Made by a program: the position numbers and the translations under genes
In this document: one piece after another, positions 10,501 to 22,010 of the stretch
Layout of the letters: every line of letters begins with the position of its first letter
Position numbering within the stretch: the first letter of the stretch is position 1
The notes under the pieces: model-generated
Told to the model about the DNA's origin: nothing
What the model saw: only the letters and a program-made list of their open reading frames with translations
The model's database searches: none
Source: Sialis fuliginosa
Lineage: Eukaryota; Arthropoda; Insecta; Megaloptera; Sialidae
Direction of reading: 5' to 3'
Assembly: GCA_961205875.1 (NCBI GenBank)
Contig: OY540809.1
Location: 24,812,267-24,876,266, forward strand
Length of the DNA stretch: 64,000 nucleotides

Positions 10501-13370
10501 CATTTGTACAACCGTGAAAGTCTACGTTCAAAAATATAATTCCTATTTAAAAAAGGTTATCATCTCAATTTCTTAAAAAATACATAACTCAATTCATTAG
10601 ACAATTTTTAGTAGCTTTTTTCTTCTTTCTTCTCTTAACTTTTCCCCATAACAAGTTTGCCGTCCTCAACCTTTAATACTATCTATCTTCCCTATTTTCT
10701 TTATTTAACCTTTTCTCTGTCATTATGCTCTCTGGACTGAAGTTTTCCATTTGACCACTGGTCGACCTCTTTTTTTTCTTCTTCCAGGTGATCAGTTCAT
10801 AATTAATTTATTTATTATCTGAACGTAGCATTTTTAAATCCTTTAAATGATTTTTTCCAATACTATATACAAATGGGACACTCTGTATTACCAAAAACAA
10901 TTCAATGTATTAAAAAGAAAAAAAAAATATTATGTATGATTATAGGAATCTAAATTAACGAATTTTTATGTTGATTAGACTTTATTTTTCTCCTTAAAAC
11001 GATACTTTTGAATCAACCTGTATAAGTATGTAATGATTAAATTATTTGTTGCAATGAAAAATAAAAAAATAATTCATATGCTGGTACTTTCTTTTATTTT
11101 ACGAGTATATACAAATAAAGAAAAACGGATATGAATTTAAAACCATATGTTTGTTATAATGGCAGTCAGGTTTTTAATTTCTTTAAGTGATTTATTGAAT
11201 TACTTATTTTAAAAACTTAATTGAAGATATGCTAATGGTAACCTCTATTTATTATTTGCTCATCTTCTGCATATTAAAATATTGAAATGCAACCACAAAA
11301 ATACGGTTTTTATTCGAAAGCCGATAAATATAAATACACATATTTTCAAAAATTGCCGAAATTATTATCGTATAATTTATTAATTTGCAAATACGCGAAA
11401 TGCCTTAATTTAAGAAATGATCAACCTTGCATCATATTATTTTATCACGTATTGTTCTGCAACACTTTATTAACAATCAAATAATTTATATAAAACCAAA
11501 TTAAATTGCCAATTTTCAGTTACGCAACTCCTATATTTGTGTTTCAAGAATAACGTGTTGTAGATTCTGAAGAAAAAATAACAATTCGTTATTAGGTACC
11601 TATTGTTTTGTCTGTATTCAATTTTGACCTTGTACTGAACAAATTTTAGATCACTTGAATAAAAAATCAGATTCGTAAATAATAATAGTTCATTTTTCTT
11701 TAATTTGTATTGTTTTCTCACGTGTTATCAAATTAATATTCAAAATTTCAGATTTCAACTTTCTTTTGTTTTGATATCAATCAAATAAATGTTCGATAAA
11801 ACGTTAGTAGAAAATATGAATTGTAACCAAGTGCTAAATTTAAATATAAAATATATTTTCGAGCAACTGTACAATGTTACTCACAAAAATACCCTTTCCT
11901 TATATTTTTAAAACATATGATTAGTTAATTTCATTCAGTTGGTTATATTATCTATATCAAACGTCCTCAATTATTTAGTTTCCGCTGGGGTCCACATTAG
12001 ATAAATTTAACACATCGCAATTAACAATTTAGTATTCTGCCAGTTAAAACCTTACTGAAATAAAACCTAGTAGTCGAAAAAGTACCTACTCTAAACTGGT
12101 TATATGAGAATATCTCTACATATAAAAATGAATATTCGTTTGTATGAGACTTATAAACTCAGGAATTACTGAACCGATTTCAATGCGGTTGTCACCAATA
12201 GTTAGATAATTTTTCTATGCAGTATCGTGGCTATTAATATTTTATGAAAATCTAAGATTTAACATCAAAAGACTAAAAAGAATCTTTATCAAGTCGTGTT
12301 TTGTTTTCATGATGTCACAGCATACAGTAATTTAGGTATATAAAAACATAGTATCTAGTATTTTATTAATTTAGGTCACTATGATCACGTCTCTTTCAAA
12401 TATTTTGTGGAACAAAAAGATGATTTTTGATACATGCTAACAATTAAATATTTTGAAATATATTGATTAAAAATTGAAATATAAAGAAACATTTCACTTC
12501 CAGGAAAGGTAAAATATCGAAATTAATTATTATGATTGTTGCTAACCTATTTATTTATTTATTTTTGATTTTTTTACAAATTCTAAGACAAGACCTAGTG
12601 TTTCCTGGGGGTTTGAAACTATAATTTTATACGATTTTCTCAATAACTACTGAACGGATTTTATTCCGGTTTTCACTAATGGATAAGTAAAGTTTAGGTG
12701 TATAATTTTTGTATATTTTTGTGAAAATTCCATTCAATTTTCAGTCAGAAAAAAACAATTCACGGCGAATCGTGTGTTGTGGGCATAATGGGTGGGCATG
12801 ATTACTTTATGTTTAATTGAATTAATATCCTCGAGTAACATCGCTAGTATATAATAAAAATCAAATTAAATATATGTATATTATGTATCTACTTGTTTTT
12901 TTTCATAAATTAAAATCATGTTTGCAAATTAAATGACAAGAAATAATAATATTCATTGTAAAAAATATTTTTTTTTACAAAATACTCAACATTTGTACTA
13001 AAATATCGCTTCAATGAAGCAGACAGTTCAATACTTGTCGTTTTTTAAATTGCATCAATACCACAGCTACTACTTTTTTTTATTCAGTTTTATTAGTAAA
13101 TATTAGTTGTAAATTTTTATTAATTTGTACCTGATTATTCAATTTTACATTTTTGGTTTTATAACATCAACATCATATAACTACCCTTAATATTTATTTT
13201 ATACAGCGCAGATTTCTTGGATTATAGACTTTTAAATAGTCAAAGTTTTATCAAAATAGGTTCTGTAATTTTCGTGTCAAGTCGGAAAAATAGATATGTA
13301 TATTGACAGACAAACAAATTTAAAAAAAAAACTGTCAACATATTTATAAATAAATAAACGCATTAACATA
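10501..13370. other. Intergenic, AT-rich, degraded retroposon fragments
   Basis: No gene was recognised. 12110-12230 (atgagacttataaactcagg ... accgatttcaatgcgg) and 12640-12720 (ctactgaacggatttta) resemble eroded 3' tails of non-LTR elements. 13210-13310 carries the tail phrases tcaaaataggtt, cgtgtcaagtcgg and gacagacaaac. The frame at 11287-11484 has no family resemblance and is probably chance. Confidence 0.5.
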
Positions 13371-13521
13371 CAGTAGAATCTCGTTAGTACGTTTTTCACC
13401 ATAGCACGTTTTTGTAGGTCCCGGCATTCTTCCACAAGACCCGCCCATGTTAAAATATTTCATTAGTAAGTACATGTTTACTCCCCAATCCCTTCAAAAA
13501 CGTACTAACAAAGTTCCACTA
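13371..13521. mobile_element. pogo/Tigger-like MITE, 151 bp
   Basis: Left end CAGTAGAATCTCGTTAGTACG, with a preceding TA. The right end, cgtactaacaaagttccact, is its imperfect inverse. The interior has cggcattcttccacaagacc and aatcccttcaaaaacgtact. A second copy of the same family (42593-43686) carries the same internal phrases and is interrupted by a nested element. Confidence 0.7.
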
Positions 13522-13538
13522 TTGTTTGTTTCCTGATA

Positions 13539-14045
13539 GTATAGGAGCCAGCTGTAAAATCTAAAATACCGAATGAAAATTTCTGCCGCGCGGTGTATGC
13601 CTTTGTTATGAACTATAAAATAGATACATATATACCAATGGCAGAAGTTTTTATCCATGCCATTCTCTACAGCTCCCCCAAACATTACATAATCATAAAA
13701 TAAAAAATTAAAAGTTAAATTAAAACTTCCTCTTGCGCGATATTTATTTTATAGTCCATAACAATGGCATACACCACGTAGAAGAAGTTTTCATTCGGTA
13801 TATTAGATTTTACAGCATTTTTAAGATTTTGACTCAATTCTGACCATTTGTAGGCCTAAAGCCCCGAAGTCCCCACATAAAAAATTCTGCCATTATGTTT
13901 TTATGTAAGTGTACATCCAAATAAACATTTTGTACCAGGTTTGTCCGGTTGCTTTCTGAAATTTTGGAGTCGAAATTTTGAGATCTCCCTGTATTTTAAA
14001 CTCTGGACGTTAAACCTACACCGATTTTACAGCTGGCTCCTATAC
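13539..14045. mobile_element. TA-flanked inverted-repeat element, 507 bp
   Basis: Ends GTATAGGAGCCAGCTGTAAA and its exact inverse TTTACAGCTGGCTCCTATAC are flanked by TA on both sides. Inside, a second inverted pair (13552-13625 against 13741-13818) shares ataccgaatgaaaa and gtgtatgcc-ttgttatg. TA duplication with long inverted ends fits the Tc1/mariner group. It contains no transposase. Confidence 0.75.
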
Positions 14046-15173
14046 TATGACGGGGTATCCAAATCTACAGTAATTAATAATTTAATTTTAGAGTTTCCAA
14101 TCTCGATATAAAAATTGTTTTATGTGAGGAAAAAAATGTATACAAATTTTATAAGTTAGGAGCAAAAAAAAAAAGGTTATCAATTATTAATTATTTTATT
14201 TATACCTTTTTTTAAAATAAGTTTTAACATAAATTTAATAAAGTAGGTACAGTTTGTAAGGTAGCTAAAAAAAGGTCTTTAATATTCTATAAATGACGAC
14301 TCACTAAACGAATCAGTAAGAACGATTCTTATTACTGAATTGATTCAAATAACTCGAGTCACTAAAAAGACTCATTTTTCCCATCTCTAATCTATACAAA
14401 CACAATCAATTTTCTATTTCATGTTCAATCCGACCTTCATCAAAATGTTCTACCGTTAGAAATAATAATTAATGATTCACAAATAAAACCTAGGCCAATC
14501 AACCATTCTATCTTTAATAACTTCTAATGAAGGAAGATGAGTCAATTGCGTTAATAGCAATCAAATCATGTAATTAGCTCAATTAATTTCAATTATATAC
14601 CATCATAAAATCAGTCAAAACTATATTCACTGTAAAAACCGTGTGATATCTATACGTTTAAATCGTTTTATAAAAAACAAAATAGACGTTAGAGCCTGGG
14701 GCATTAAACCGGTTTTAGTTTCGAAAAAATTACTCATTGTTTAAATTTAATGCTTAAATAAGTCCATAATGACTTAAGTGTCGCTTTTATATTATTTCTA
14801 ATATTTATAGGTTTCTTAAACTGTTTCTTTTTTTCTATAATATTCAGGTCAGTTTATTTTATACATAAAAAGAATGCGCTCATATTTTTCTCTACATTTA
14901 ATTGTTTATTATTCATATTAATTAATCCAAACGTATTTTCTAGCCGGAGTAAAAAAATTTCGTGTTTAGCGACAGAACAACTAAAAATCTTAGAATCTTG
15001 GGAGAAGTATTAAAATATTCGTTATAAAGTTTAGTTTTAAATATATTTATATATTCTAACGTTTTTGTGTTTTATAACTCCAGAGTACTATGTCGCAAAA
15101 AAGGAGAAATATATATTTAATTCAGCTGTCATATAGACTGTTTCATACATTTTATACCATATTCTAAACCAAT
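14046..15173. other. Intergenic, nothing recognised
   Basis: AT-rich, with an A-run at 14165-14173. No exon, RNA gene or element boundary was supported. Confidence 0.5.
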
Positions 15174-15650
15174 AAAAAAAGACGGACAAGTGCGAGTAGA
15201 ACTCGCGCCCTGAGTGTTCCGTACCGTTATATAAAACTTAATTATTGACAATAGTTAGTTACGTAGACAATGAACCCGATTCCCAAGGCGTTTTAACGTG
15301 ATAGAAACTGCAAAATTAAGTTTGTCACATAATATATTCACAGAGAATTAAAAATTAATGATTTTCGGATTTTTTTCTTTACACGAGACCTTCTAGGTCA
15401 ACGAGAAGTACCCTATAGTTTTTGATGATCAGTGAGTCAGTCTGTCAAATTATGCTTTGAAAGGCCGTATCTTTTTTTGTATTCAGTTAGAAACTTGAAT
15501 TTTATGCAGGATTTTGATGCTATAGACCTTAGTATTTGATATTAATTTCAACTTAATACCACCAGCCATCCTGAGAAAAGGGTCTTGACGGACAGACAGA
15601 CGGATAACAAACTGATGTTTTTTTCATTATGCGGTACTGAACCTTAAAAA
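15174..15650 (+). repeat. Retroposon-like repeat (ggttccgtag family), copy 2
   Basis: Begins agacggacaagtgcgagtag, followed by actcgcgccctgagtg and ttccgtacc, and ends cggacagacagacgg and gcggtactgaacc. It shares its head and tail organisation with 5819-6290 but is strongly diverged. It is non-coding. Confidence 0.55.
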
Positions 15651-15709
15651 CGAAAATAGGATAAATAATTAATATCTGATTTGGTATAATTGTATCTAAG
15701 AGTCTACTT

Positions 15710-15932
15710 CATAGGTTCGCAAACTTATTTGACCCACTACCCCTTTTCAGCTCTTAAAAATCACAAGGCTCCCCTAATAATTTACATTTTTAGTAGTGAA
15801 AATTTGTTCATATACATATCTAGTGTTATATAATAACCCAGGGCTTTCCAACTACACCCAGAACCACCAGGGCTTCCTTTGATCCACTCAATACCGCCAA
15901 GGGAGCCGAGGACTGCAGTTTGGGAACCAATG
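15710..15932. mobile_element. hAT-type MITE, 223 bp, perfect 8-bp target duplication
   Basis: The 8-bp word GTCTACTT flanks both ends exactly (15702-15709 and 15933-15940). Ends are CATAGGTTCGCAAACT and the inverse AGTTTGGGAACCAATG, close to the hAT-type terminus CAGTGGTTCCCAAACT. Eight-base duplication plus this terminus identifies the hAT superfamily. There is no transposase. Confidence 0.8.
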
Positions 15933-15940
15933 GTCTACTT

Positions 15941-16510
15941 GTAGAAAAAATATCACATTCTTAAGCCCATATATGAATGTACTCATAAATTCTATATCTA
16001 TGTTATAAAACAATGGTTAAAACAATTTAAAAATAAATCAGTATCAATCAGATACATAACAAAAGAGCATCGATTATTTCGCTATAAAAGATTCCTTTCT
16101 CTTTTTGTCTGTAGCACTGAAATACAACAAGAGTGTGCAAAAACAGTTCTGATTCGCTAATAAATATTTATTCCATCACCGCGGCGACATTCCAAGCCGT
16201 TGAACCTCCGTTGGTCTGGCTGGCGACAACAGAACATTGCTTCTGTATGTTTCAAGGCTATTAACGCACATAATGGGGTGGGGGGAGTTGATTAACTGAT
16301 CTTGTAAGAGCCTGTGTAAGTGTAACATTGTATTGTGCATTTCTGTATTAAGGCCAACATAGAATTTAGTTATTAGTTAAAAAACAAGAAGTTGGATTCT
16401 AGTGTAGGTAAAAAGTTAAATAACTCATTTTCAGTAAAAATTATTTTAGATCAAATCTTAAAAGGCACCATAAAGTTAAAATTCATATAAATGAAGCGGA
16501 TTTATCATAA
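15941..16510. other. Intergenic, nothing recognised
   Basis: Includes a slightly GC-richer patch at about 16175-16290 (accgcggcgacattcc ... ggtctggctggcgac), which has no recognisable coding or RNA feature. Confidence 0.45.
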
Positions 16511-17038
16511 AACTAGCTGTTACCCGCGAGACTTCGTCCGCGCGGTAATATAGATTTCTGTAATAATATAGTTAGTAAAACAGGTGGTAAGTTTCACATT
16601 TACATGCTAAATGTCTACGCCAAAAAAGTATAACCTATAATGCGTACAAATGTCACACACCCATAGACATAGAGCATGGACCGCGCATTCTGTATTAACA
16701 GTGAGAGAGATGCGGTGACATTTGGGATATATATTTTTTTTTCTAAGAAGAATGAAATAGTTGCTTCTATTTAAATAAGAGCAAGTATATTCCAAATCAT
16801 TTTATATCTCTTTCTTTTGACACGGCTCTGTTTTCGAGTCCGTGCTCTATGTCTATGCATACACTCATTTTTTTTATCTAACAACTTTTTCGGTAAACAA
16901 AGTAGCCTATGTCCTCTCTCAAGATGCAAGCTATCTCCCTGCCAAATTTCATCAAGATCGGTTCAGCCATTTAACCGTGAAAACGTAACAAACAGACAAA
17001 CAAAGAGATACATTTTCACATTTATAAGTATGGATATA
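16511..17038 (+). repeat. Non-LTR retroposon, with a MITE inside
   Basis: Head actagctgttacccgcgaga and cttcgtccgcg. Body cctatgtcctctctcaagat and tcatcaagatcggttcagcc. Tail aacgtaacaaacagac and acatttataagtatggata. The copy is interrupted by the fold-back element at 16662-16857. It is non-coding. Confidence 0.75.
16662..16857. mobile_element. Fold-back MITE nested in a retroposon copy
   Basis: Ends CATAGACATAGAGCATGGAC and the inverse GTCCGTGCTCTATGTCTATG, about 196 bp apart. It splits the surrounding retroposon between its head and its cattttttttatcta body, so it inserted later. Confidence 0.7.
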
Positions 17039-17819
17039 TTATGTGCACACAATCAGAAAACTGAACTTGAATTTATTTAAGGTTCGAGTTCGGTTCAGGT
17101 TCAATAACGTAGAAATTATTTAACTTACTTTATCTAATAAAATAATTTACGTAAATATAAAATATATTTTTATAAATCAAGTTATAATTCAAAGCGGAAG
17201 AGTAGAATATTGCGGAAATACTTACTTTAAATAAATACCATAAATAATCGTATTTGTTATTTCACAGTTGTAAAATGTTTATTGTCACTATTTTCAAAAT
17301 TTTATTAAAATTTGTAACAGTAAAAATAAATAATAAGCATGTCAAATTGTCAATATATATATTATTTTAATTATCGTAACAAGATTTCATAGTTAGTATT
17401 ATATACCTTCTAGTACCTATGTATACAGGCTGGTCCGGTTTGGGATACATATATTTTAGGAGCTGATTCCTTGGGTCATTGTAAGTAAAAAATTGTAATG
17501 AAAACATCCTCTGAGCTACAGGATGTTTAAAAACTTCCTTCAGAGTAGTACTTACAAACAAAGATTATCTCATAACTTCCAAAATAACGTAACTAACAAT
17601 AAGTAACAGTTTCATAGGTAATTGACTAACGTATTTTTCAGTATTAGCATTATTATTAGCCGTGTCTCCAGTTTAGAGTTATTGCTTATCAAAGTCAAAA
17701 AAAATATTTTTTTTTGAAAATATTTATGAAAATGTCATTTTCCCCCAAAAGTGAGTATAATATGTGGTATTTTTTATCATTATTTTGGTGTATTATAATG
17801 TTACTTACAAATTCACTCT
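17039..17819. other. Intergenic, nothing recognised
   Basis: AT-rich. The minus-strand frame at 17367-17561 has no family resemblance and no exon signals beyond chance. Confidence 0.45.
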
Positions 17820-18440
17820 ACAAAGTTTGGACCTGGATCATTGCATTTAATTTTTTTACAATTTTACTCAAAAAATATTAGTTCCAAATTTTTCTTAAAA
17901 GACACCTGATTTTTTTTTTATATTTTTAATTTTTTGACAATTTCTATCTAATTCTTAATTTATGCAAACATCAAAATGACATTTAATATATCAAATATAT
18001 TACACGATTTTTTAAAGTAAATTGAGATAAATCTTTGTAAAGGCCTCTATACACCACCCAATCTGCAGGGCCGATTTGTCGAGAGGTAGAGTGGGGGTAC
18101 TGCAGATTGGGTCGTGTATAGGCAAATCGGGTCGACTATTCGTGAAATATTCGGCCCGATTTGCCTATACACGTCACAATCTGCAGTACCCCCACTCTAC
18201 CTCTCGACAAATTGGTCCTGCAGATTGGGTGGTGTATAGAGGCCTTAGTGTGACAAGGATTCAGAGGACAGACACACACACACACAGATAGACAGACAGA
18301 CAGACAGACACGGAACAAAAAAAGTGTTTGTCTTGACCTAAAACGGAAAGATCAATTTAAAATTTTGAAATCGAAGAATTTTTTTTTTCTCATTCTAAAA
18401 CGTTCACAAAGCTTCTCGTATCTTCGATATTGCGAAGAAG
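17820..18440 (+). repeat. Dispersed repeat family R1, copy 1 (disrupted)
   Basis: Shares tttttgacaatttctatct, aaattgagataaatctt, gtgtttgtcttgacct, aaacggaaa and gatattgcgaagaagcaaaa with copies at 19550-19930 (reverse), 39690-40490 and 53640-54250. About 200 bp present in the 53.6-kb copy are missing here, and the fold-back element 18041-18245 occupies the gap. A CA/GACA microsatellite lies at 18273-18310. It is non-coding. Confidence 0.7.
18041..18245. mobile_element. Near-perfect fold-back MITE, 205 bp
   Basis: AGGCCTCTATACACCACCCA at the left is mirrored by TGGGTGGTGTATAGAGGCCT at the right. Arms of about 95 bp fold almost completely and include gagaggtagagtgggggtac. Flanks are TAA on the left and TAG on the right, close to a 3-bp PIF/Harbinger-type duplication. 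Both strands show short open frames created by the palindrome. They are not genes. Confidence 0.75.
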
Positions 18441-18574
18441 CAAAATTAAAGAGGTAACTTGTATACCAATCAATTTTTATGAACTTATTTATTGTCGTGT
18501 CACATCAACTGCTTTAGTTATGTCGGAATCAGTGTTAACAGTTAATAGGTCAGTATGCAAGCGTCAATGCACTC

Positions 18575-18655
18575 TACTGGGACTCGAACCCGAATAACGG
18601 TGGCTACATTGCACCGGTACCGGTTCACAGTCTGCGCTACCGTTCCACGGGTCAC
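18575..18655 (-). other. tRNA-like sequence (possible SINE head or tRNA pseudogene)
   Basis: Reading the minus strand, a box-A-like GGTAGCGCAGACTGTG (about 18628-18643) is followed about 40 nt later by an exact box B, GGTTCGAGTCCC (18579-18590). The spacing suits RNA polymerase III internal promoters. The acceptor stem and anticodon arm are not convincing, so an intact tRNA is unlikely. A tRNA-derived SINE head is the simplest reading. Confidence 0.45.
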
Positions 18656-18896
18656 TGCGATCGCAGATTGTATTGATACCGCAGATGTCTATGATCAGAG
18701 GTACTTTATTTTACAGTTGATTTACAGAATACTGTTTAATTATTGTGTACATAATACATTTTACCGTTTCTAATAGTGCATTGTGTCAAATGGAAAACAG
18801 CTGTGTGATTACTTTTTTTATTTGATTTTGTAGATCGAATAATGGGAATATCCGTTTGGTGTAGATTTTTGCATTTTTATTTTTATCTAGTATCGT

Positions 18897-19146
18897 CTAG
18901 AGTCACTCCAGTAAGAGTCTGGACACCGCGGATCGATTTTTGGTTGATTGTATTATCCAAATAGCGCTCACAGCCGTATTTTTGGATATTATCAGTCAAT
19001 ATCATTAAATATACTTTATATTATAATGTTCAATTTTAATGGTATTTTTTTATACTTGCTAAAAATAACACACAAATAATCTTATTAAAACGACGATTGG
19101 GCTAAAAATGGCGACGCAGTCGAGACTCTTACTGGAGTGACTCTAG
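18897..19146. mobile_element. MITE, about 250 bp, with 24-bp terminal inverted repeats
   Basis: CTAGAGTCACTCCAGTAAGA at the left is repeated in inverse at the right (tcttactggagtgactctag). The match continues through gtct / agac and then breaks. The interior is AT-rich with no frame. The exact target duplication is uncertain. Confidence 0.7.
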
Positions 19147-19189
19147 TATCACCTATGATGGTCGAAATTCGACCAATATTTTACCTGCC

Positions 19190-19534
19190 TTAACGGCAAC
19201 ATACACAGATGATTTTTTTTTAACATAATCTAATTTGCTTTTACAACAAAAATTTCCAAATAAAAACACTGCAAATAAACGCGAATGAAATTTCTATTCG
19301 CATTCTCTACGTTTAACAGAGACCCAAAACTATTTATTTTTGACGCTTGGTGGCGCTAGGAGTATTGCTATACTGTTGAACGATGTGTGTATGTAAACTT
19401 TATTTTAATTGCCTTAACGGTAACATATACACATGATTTTTTTTACACATCTATGGCACAGTACCTTTCGAATGATATAAGTTTCATTCACCCCCCTTTA
19501 TAATAAATACTAAAAAAACGTATTAATATATAGA
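19190..19534 (-). mobile_element. Helitron-like repeat, copy 1 (reverse)
   Basis: On the minus strand it starts TCTATATATTAATACG (19534 downward), followed by the tagtatttattataaa and ggtgaatgaaactta phrases. Inward lie gtactgtgcc, gcgctaggagtattgc and catatacacatgatt. Copies with the same 5' terminus start at 21323 and about 39090. A TC start and absence of inverted repeats suit Helitrons, but the CTRR end was not located. Confidence 0.5.
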
Positions 19535-19549
19535 ATATGTGACTATATT

Positions 19550-19930
19550 TTGCTTCCTCGCCATACCGAAGATACGGAAGCTTTGTGATCGTTTTTAAAT
19601 GAGAAAAAAATTGTCCTGTGATTTAAAAAATGTTCACTTCATTTTTACGTTTCAGATGAAGAGAAACACTTTTCATTCCGTATCTGTCTGTCTGTCTATG
19701 CGTGTGTCTGTATGTCTGTCCCCTGAATCCTTGTCACACGCATAACTCCTGAACCACTGAATCGATATTTATGAAACTTGGTTGGTTGGTTGGGTCTAAC
19801 TTGAGGACGGTCCCATTTAAAAATTATTAAAATTATGTATAAAGGGAAGGGGTGACATTCCAAAATATTTATTTTTTCAAGATTTTAAGTTGAGAAATAT
19901 GTATGATTTTATTTTAATGAATTATTATTT
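19550..19930 (-). repeat. Dispersed repeat family R1, copy 2
   Basis: Reverse orientation. Shared phrases are gcttcctcgccataccg, cagatgaagagaaacacttt, ctgaatccttgtcacacg and aacttggttggttggttgg. Similar sequence occurs at 39800-40200. It is non-coding. Confidence 0.7.
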
Positions 19931-20280
19931 TTTAATCTTAGAGCAACGTTATTTTTGACTGTTATTTGTACCTAAATGCTTGAAGGTATGTCGTATTGTA
20001 ATATATTTTAATTGAATTTAAATCGAGACGTGACCATAGCGGGGCGGTGTCTACAGTGTTCTATATTCTAATGTCACGGCGTTGAGTTATTAGCGCTCAT
20101 AATGCAATATTATACTGGTTATTGCAAACTCATATTGTGTATATTATTACCTAATGTTCTACTGAACAGTTTTTTGCAAACTATTAATAGGTGTAATAAA
20201 CTGAACATTGGTTTTATATTTTTTACTCACATTTTTAAATTCAATTTTCCTTTGTCTATGGCAGGGTTGGTCAAGTAGGT

Positions 20281-20422
20281 CAGTGGTTCCAAAACTGTAC
20301 CCTGCGGCGTCTGGGGAGCCGTAGGTGAAAGCATTAGTTCTACGAATACCTAACTTTTTAAATATTAATTAATAAGTTACAAACGAAGGGGTTTCGCGAG
20401 CTTATAACAGTTTGAACCACTG
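20281..20422. mobile_element. hAT-like MITE, 142 bp
   Basis: Starts CAGTGGTTCCAAAACTG and ends CAGTTTGAACCACTG, the inverse hAT-type terminus. No 8-bp duplication is visible at these limits, so the boundary or the age of the copy is uncertain. Confidence 0.55.
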
Positions 20423-20689
20423 AATTCAGTGACATATAAGAATAAATTATAAATTTTTATTTGATGTAATTTAAAAAATCAACAAATATATAAACAAAAC
20501 ATAGACTGCCAAACGAATAACCTTCTTTTTTGCTTTGCCATAGTCATGTAAAAAGTAATAACCTTATTATTGCTTATGGATGATAATTAAATGATAAATA
20601 AAAAAACTTATTAAGAAAAAAACAAAACTATCTTCAAAAAGAACCCTAAAAATACTTAAATTTAACAGTTTTTAAAGTCGATTTTATTT

Positions 20690-20960
20690 TTTCGTTCTTA
20701 AAATTTTTTTTATTGGCTTGGCACCGACTTCAAAAACTGTTAAATTTAATTTTTAAGTCGGTTTTTTATTTCTTAAAAAGTTGTTTATTTTCATGTGGCG
20801 TATCTTCGAAGTACATGGTCAGATTCTGATAAAATTTATATGGGACCAGCTTGGCAGTATACTCTTTCGAACAACCAAAAACCGTCCAAATCGGTACATG
20901 TTTGTCGGAGTTATGCCCAAAAATACATACATAATATATACAACCGAATTGAGAACATCA
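20690..20960 (+). repeat. Dispersed repeat (accgacttc family), copy 1
   Basis: Contains ggcttggcaccgacttcaaa, then gattctgataaaatttatat, gggaccagc and tactctttcgaacaa. The same order occurs at 29560-29945, and a reverse copy lies at 27600-27800. It is non-coding; the three copies are moderately diverged. Confidence 0.65.
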
Positions 20961-21035
20961 GTTTACATATTTCTACGTTTTCGTATTCACATAGTTTTCA
21001 TAACACACCAACTTTAAGTAGGTAATATTTTTTAG

Positions 21036-21215
21036 TTTGAGAACCGCTGGCGGTGAATTCCAGATCCAATGTCCGCTGACCGAGAGCGGTTATCGGTTTT
21101 GCAACAAAGACTCGCCACAATACGCGAGAAAGGTTTGCGCGATGACGTCACACCCACGCCGCCCTGATCGTGCTGCACGCGTCTCAATACACAGATACTG
21201 CCATAGGAGTCATTT
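21036..21215. other. GC-richer patch of unknown origin
   Basis: An unusually CpG-containing stretch for this window, with cgctggcggtgaattcc, gaccgagagcggttatcgg, gcgcgatgacgtcacaccc and cgccctgatcgtgctgcacg. An open frame of 80 codons crosses it on +, but it lacks family resemblance and splice context. It contains a CRE-like TGACGTCA at 21143-21150. It may be a fragment of a gene or an element from elsewhere. Confidence 0.3.
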
Positions 21216-21322
21216 GAAATGTTTTAGGGGAAAAACAGATTTAATAAATATTGACAAAACGATATTGCTTACATTTTGACAAGATGAGGAGGTCACTTAA
21301 AATTTCGACGATACATTTTAAA

Positions 21323-21600
21323 TCTATATATTAATACGTGAACATCGAAAATTGTCATACGTTTTTCTAGTATTTATTATAAAAGGAGGTGAATGAAACT
21401 TATATCATTCGAAAAGTATTGTGCCATAGATGTGCACAAAAAATCATGCATGTATGTTGCTGTTAAGGCAGGTAAAATAAAGTTAACATACACACATGGT
21501 CTCTCTCGCTGTTTGTTTATTTCCCATCACATTGTTCAACAGCATAGCAATATTCCTAGCGCCACTAAGCGGCAAAAATAAATAGTTTTGGGTTTCTGTC
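21323..21600 (+). mobile_element. Helitron-like repeat, copy 2
   Basis: Starts TCTATATATTAATACGTG, followed by gtatttattataaaaggagg, tgaatgaaactt, agtattgtgccatagatgtg, tgttaaggcaggtaaaata and agcaatattcctagcgcc. It is the least damaged 5' terminus of the family in this window. It has no Rep/helicase coding and is non-autonomous. Confidence 0.5.
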
Positions 21601-22010
21601 AAACGTAGAGAATGCGTATTTTTGTTGTAAAAGCAGGTTAGGTTAGGATAGGTACTGTGCACACAAAAATTATGTGTGTATGTTGCCATTAATATTTATT
21701 TATTTATTTCAACTAGTATAGCCTATGGTCGTAATTCGACTATTATTTTACCTGCCTTAACGGCAACATACACACATGATTTTTTTGTGCACATCTATGG
21801 CACAGTACCTAACCTAACTTTACTTGCTTTTACAATAAAATTTTCCAAATAATAACGCGAAATAAAATCTCTATACGCATTCTCTACGTTTGACAGAAAC
21901 GCAAAACTATTTCTTGTTGCCGCTTGGTGGCGCTAGGAGTATTGCTATACTGTTGAACGATGCGAGGAGAAATAACTAAATAGCGAGAGGGGAAATCATG
22001 TGTGTATGTT
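21600..22010. repeat. Further partial copies of the Helitron-like family, in inverted arrangement
   Basis: 21650-21700 (gcacacaaaaattatgtgtg and tatgttgcc) and 21755-21830 (ttaacggcaacatacacaca and ggcacagtacctaacc) are inverse fragments. 21870-21985 repeats cgcattctctacgtttgaca and ggcgctaggagtattgc. Confidence 0.6.

Noticed and set aside
18076-18318. Overlapping open frames on both strands with shared SRGRVGVLQI text
   Set aside because: They are two readings of the arms of the 18041-18245 palindrome. The repeated peptide comes from the inverted repeat, not from a gene.
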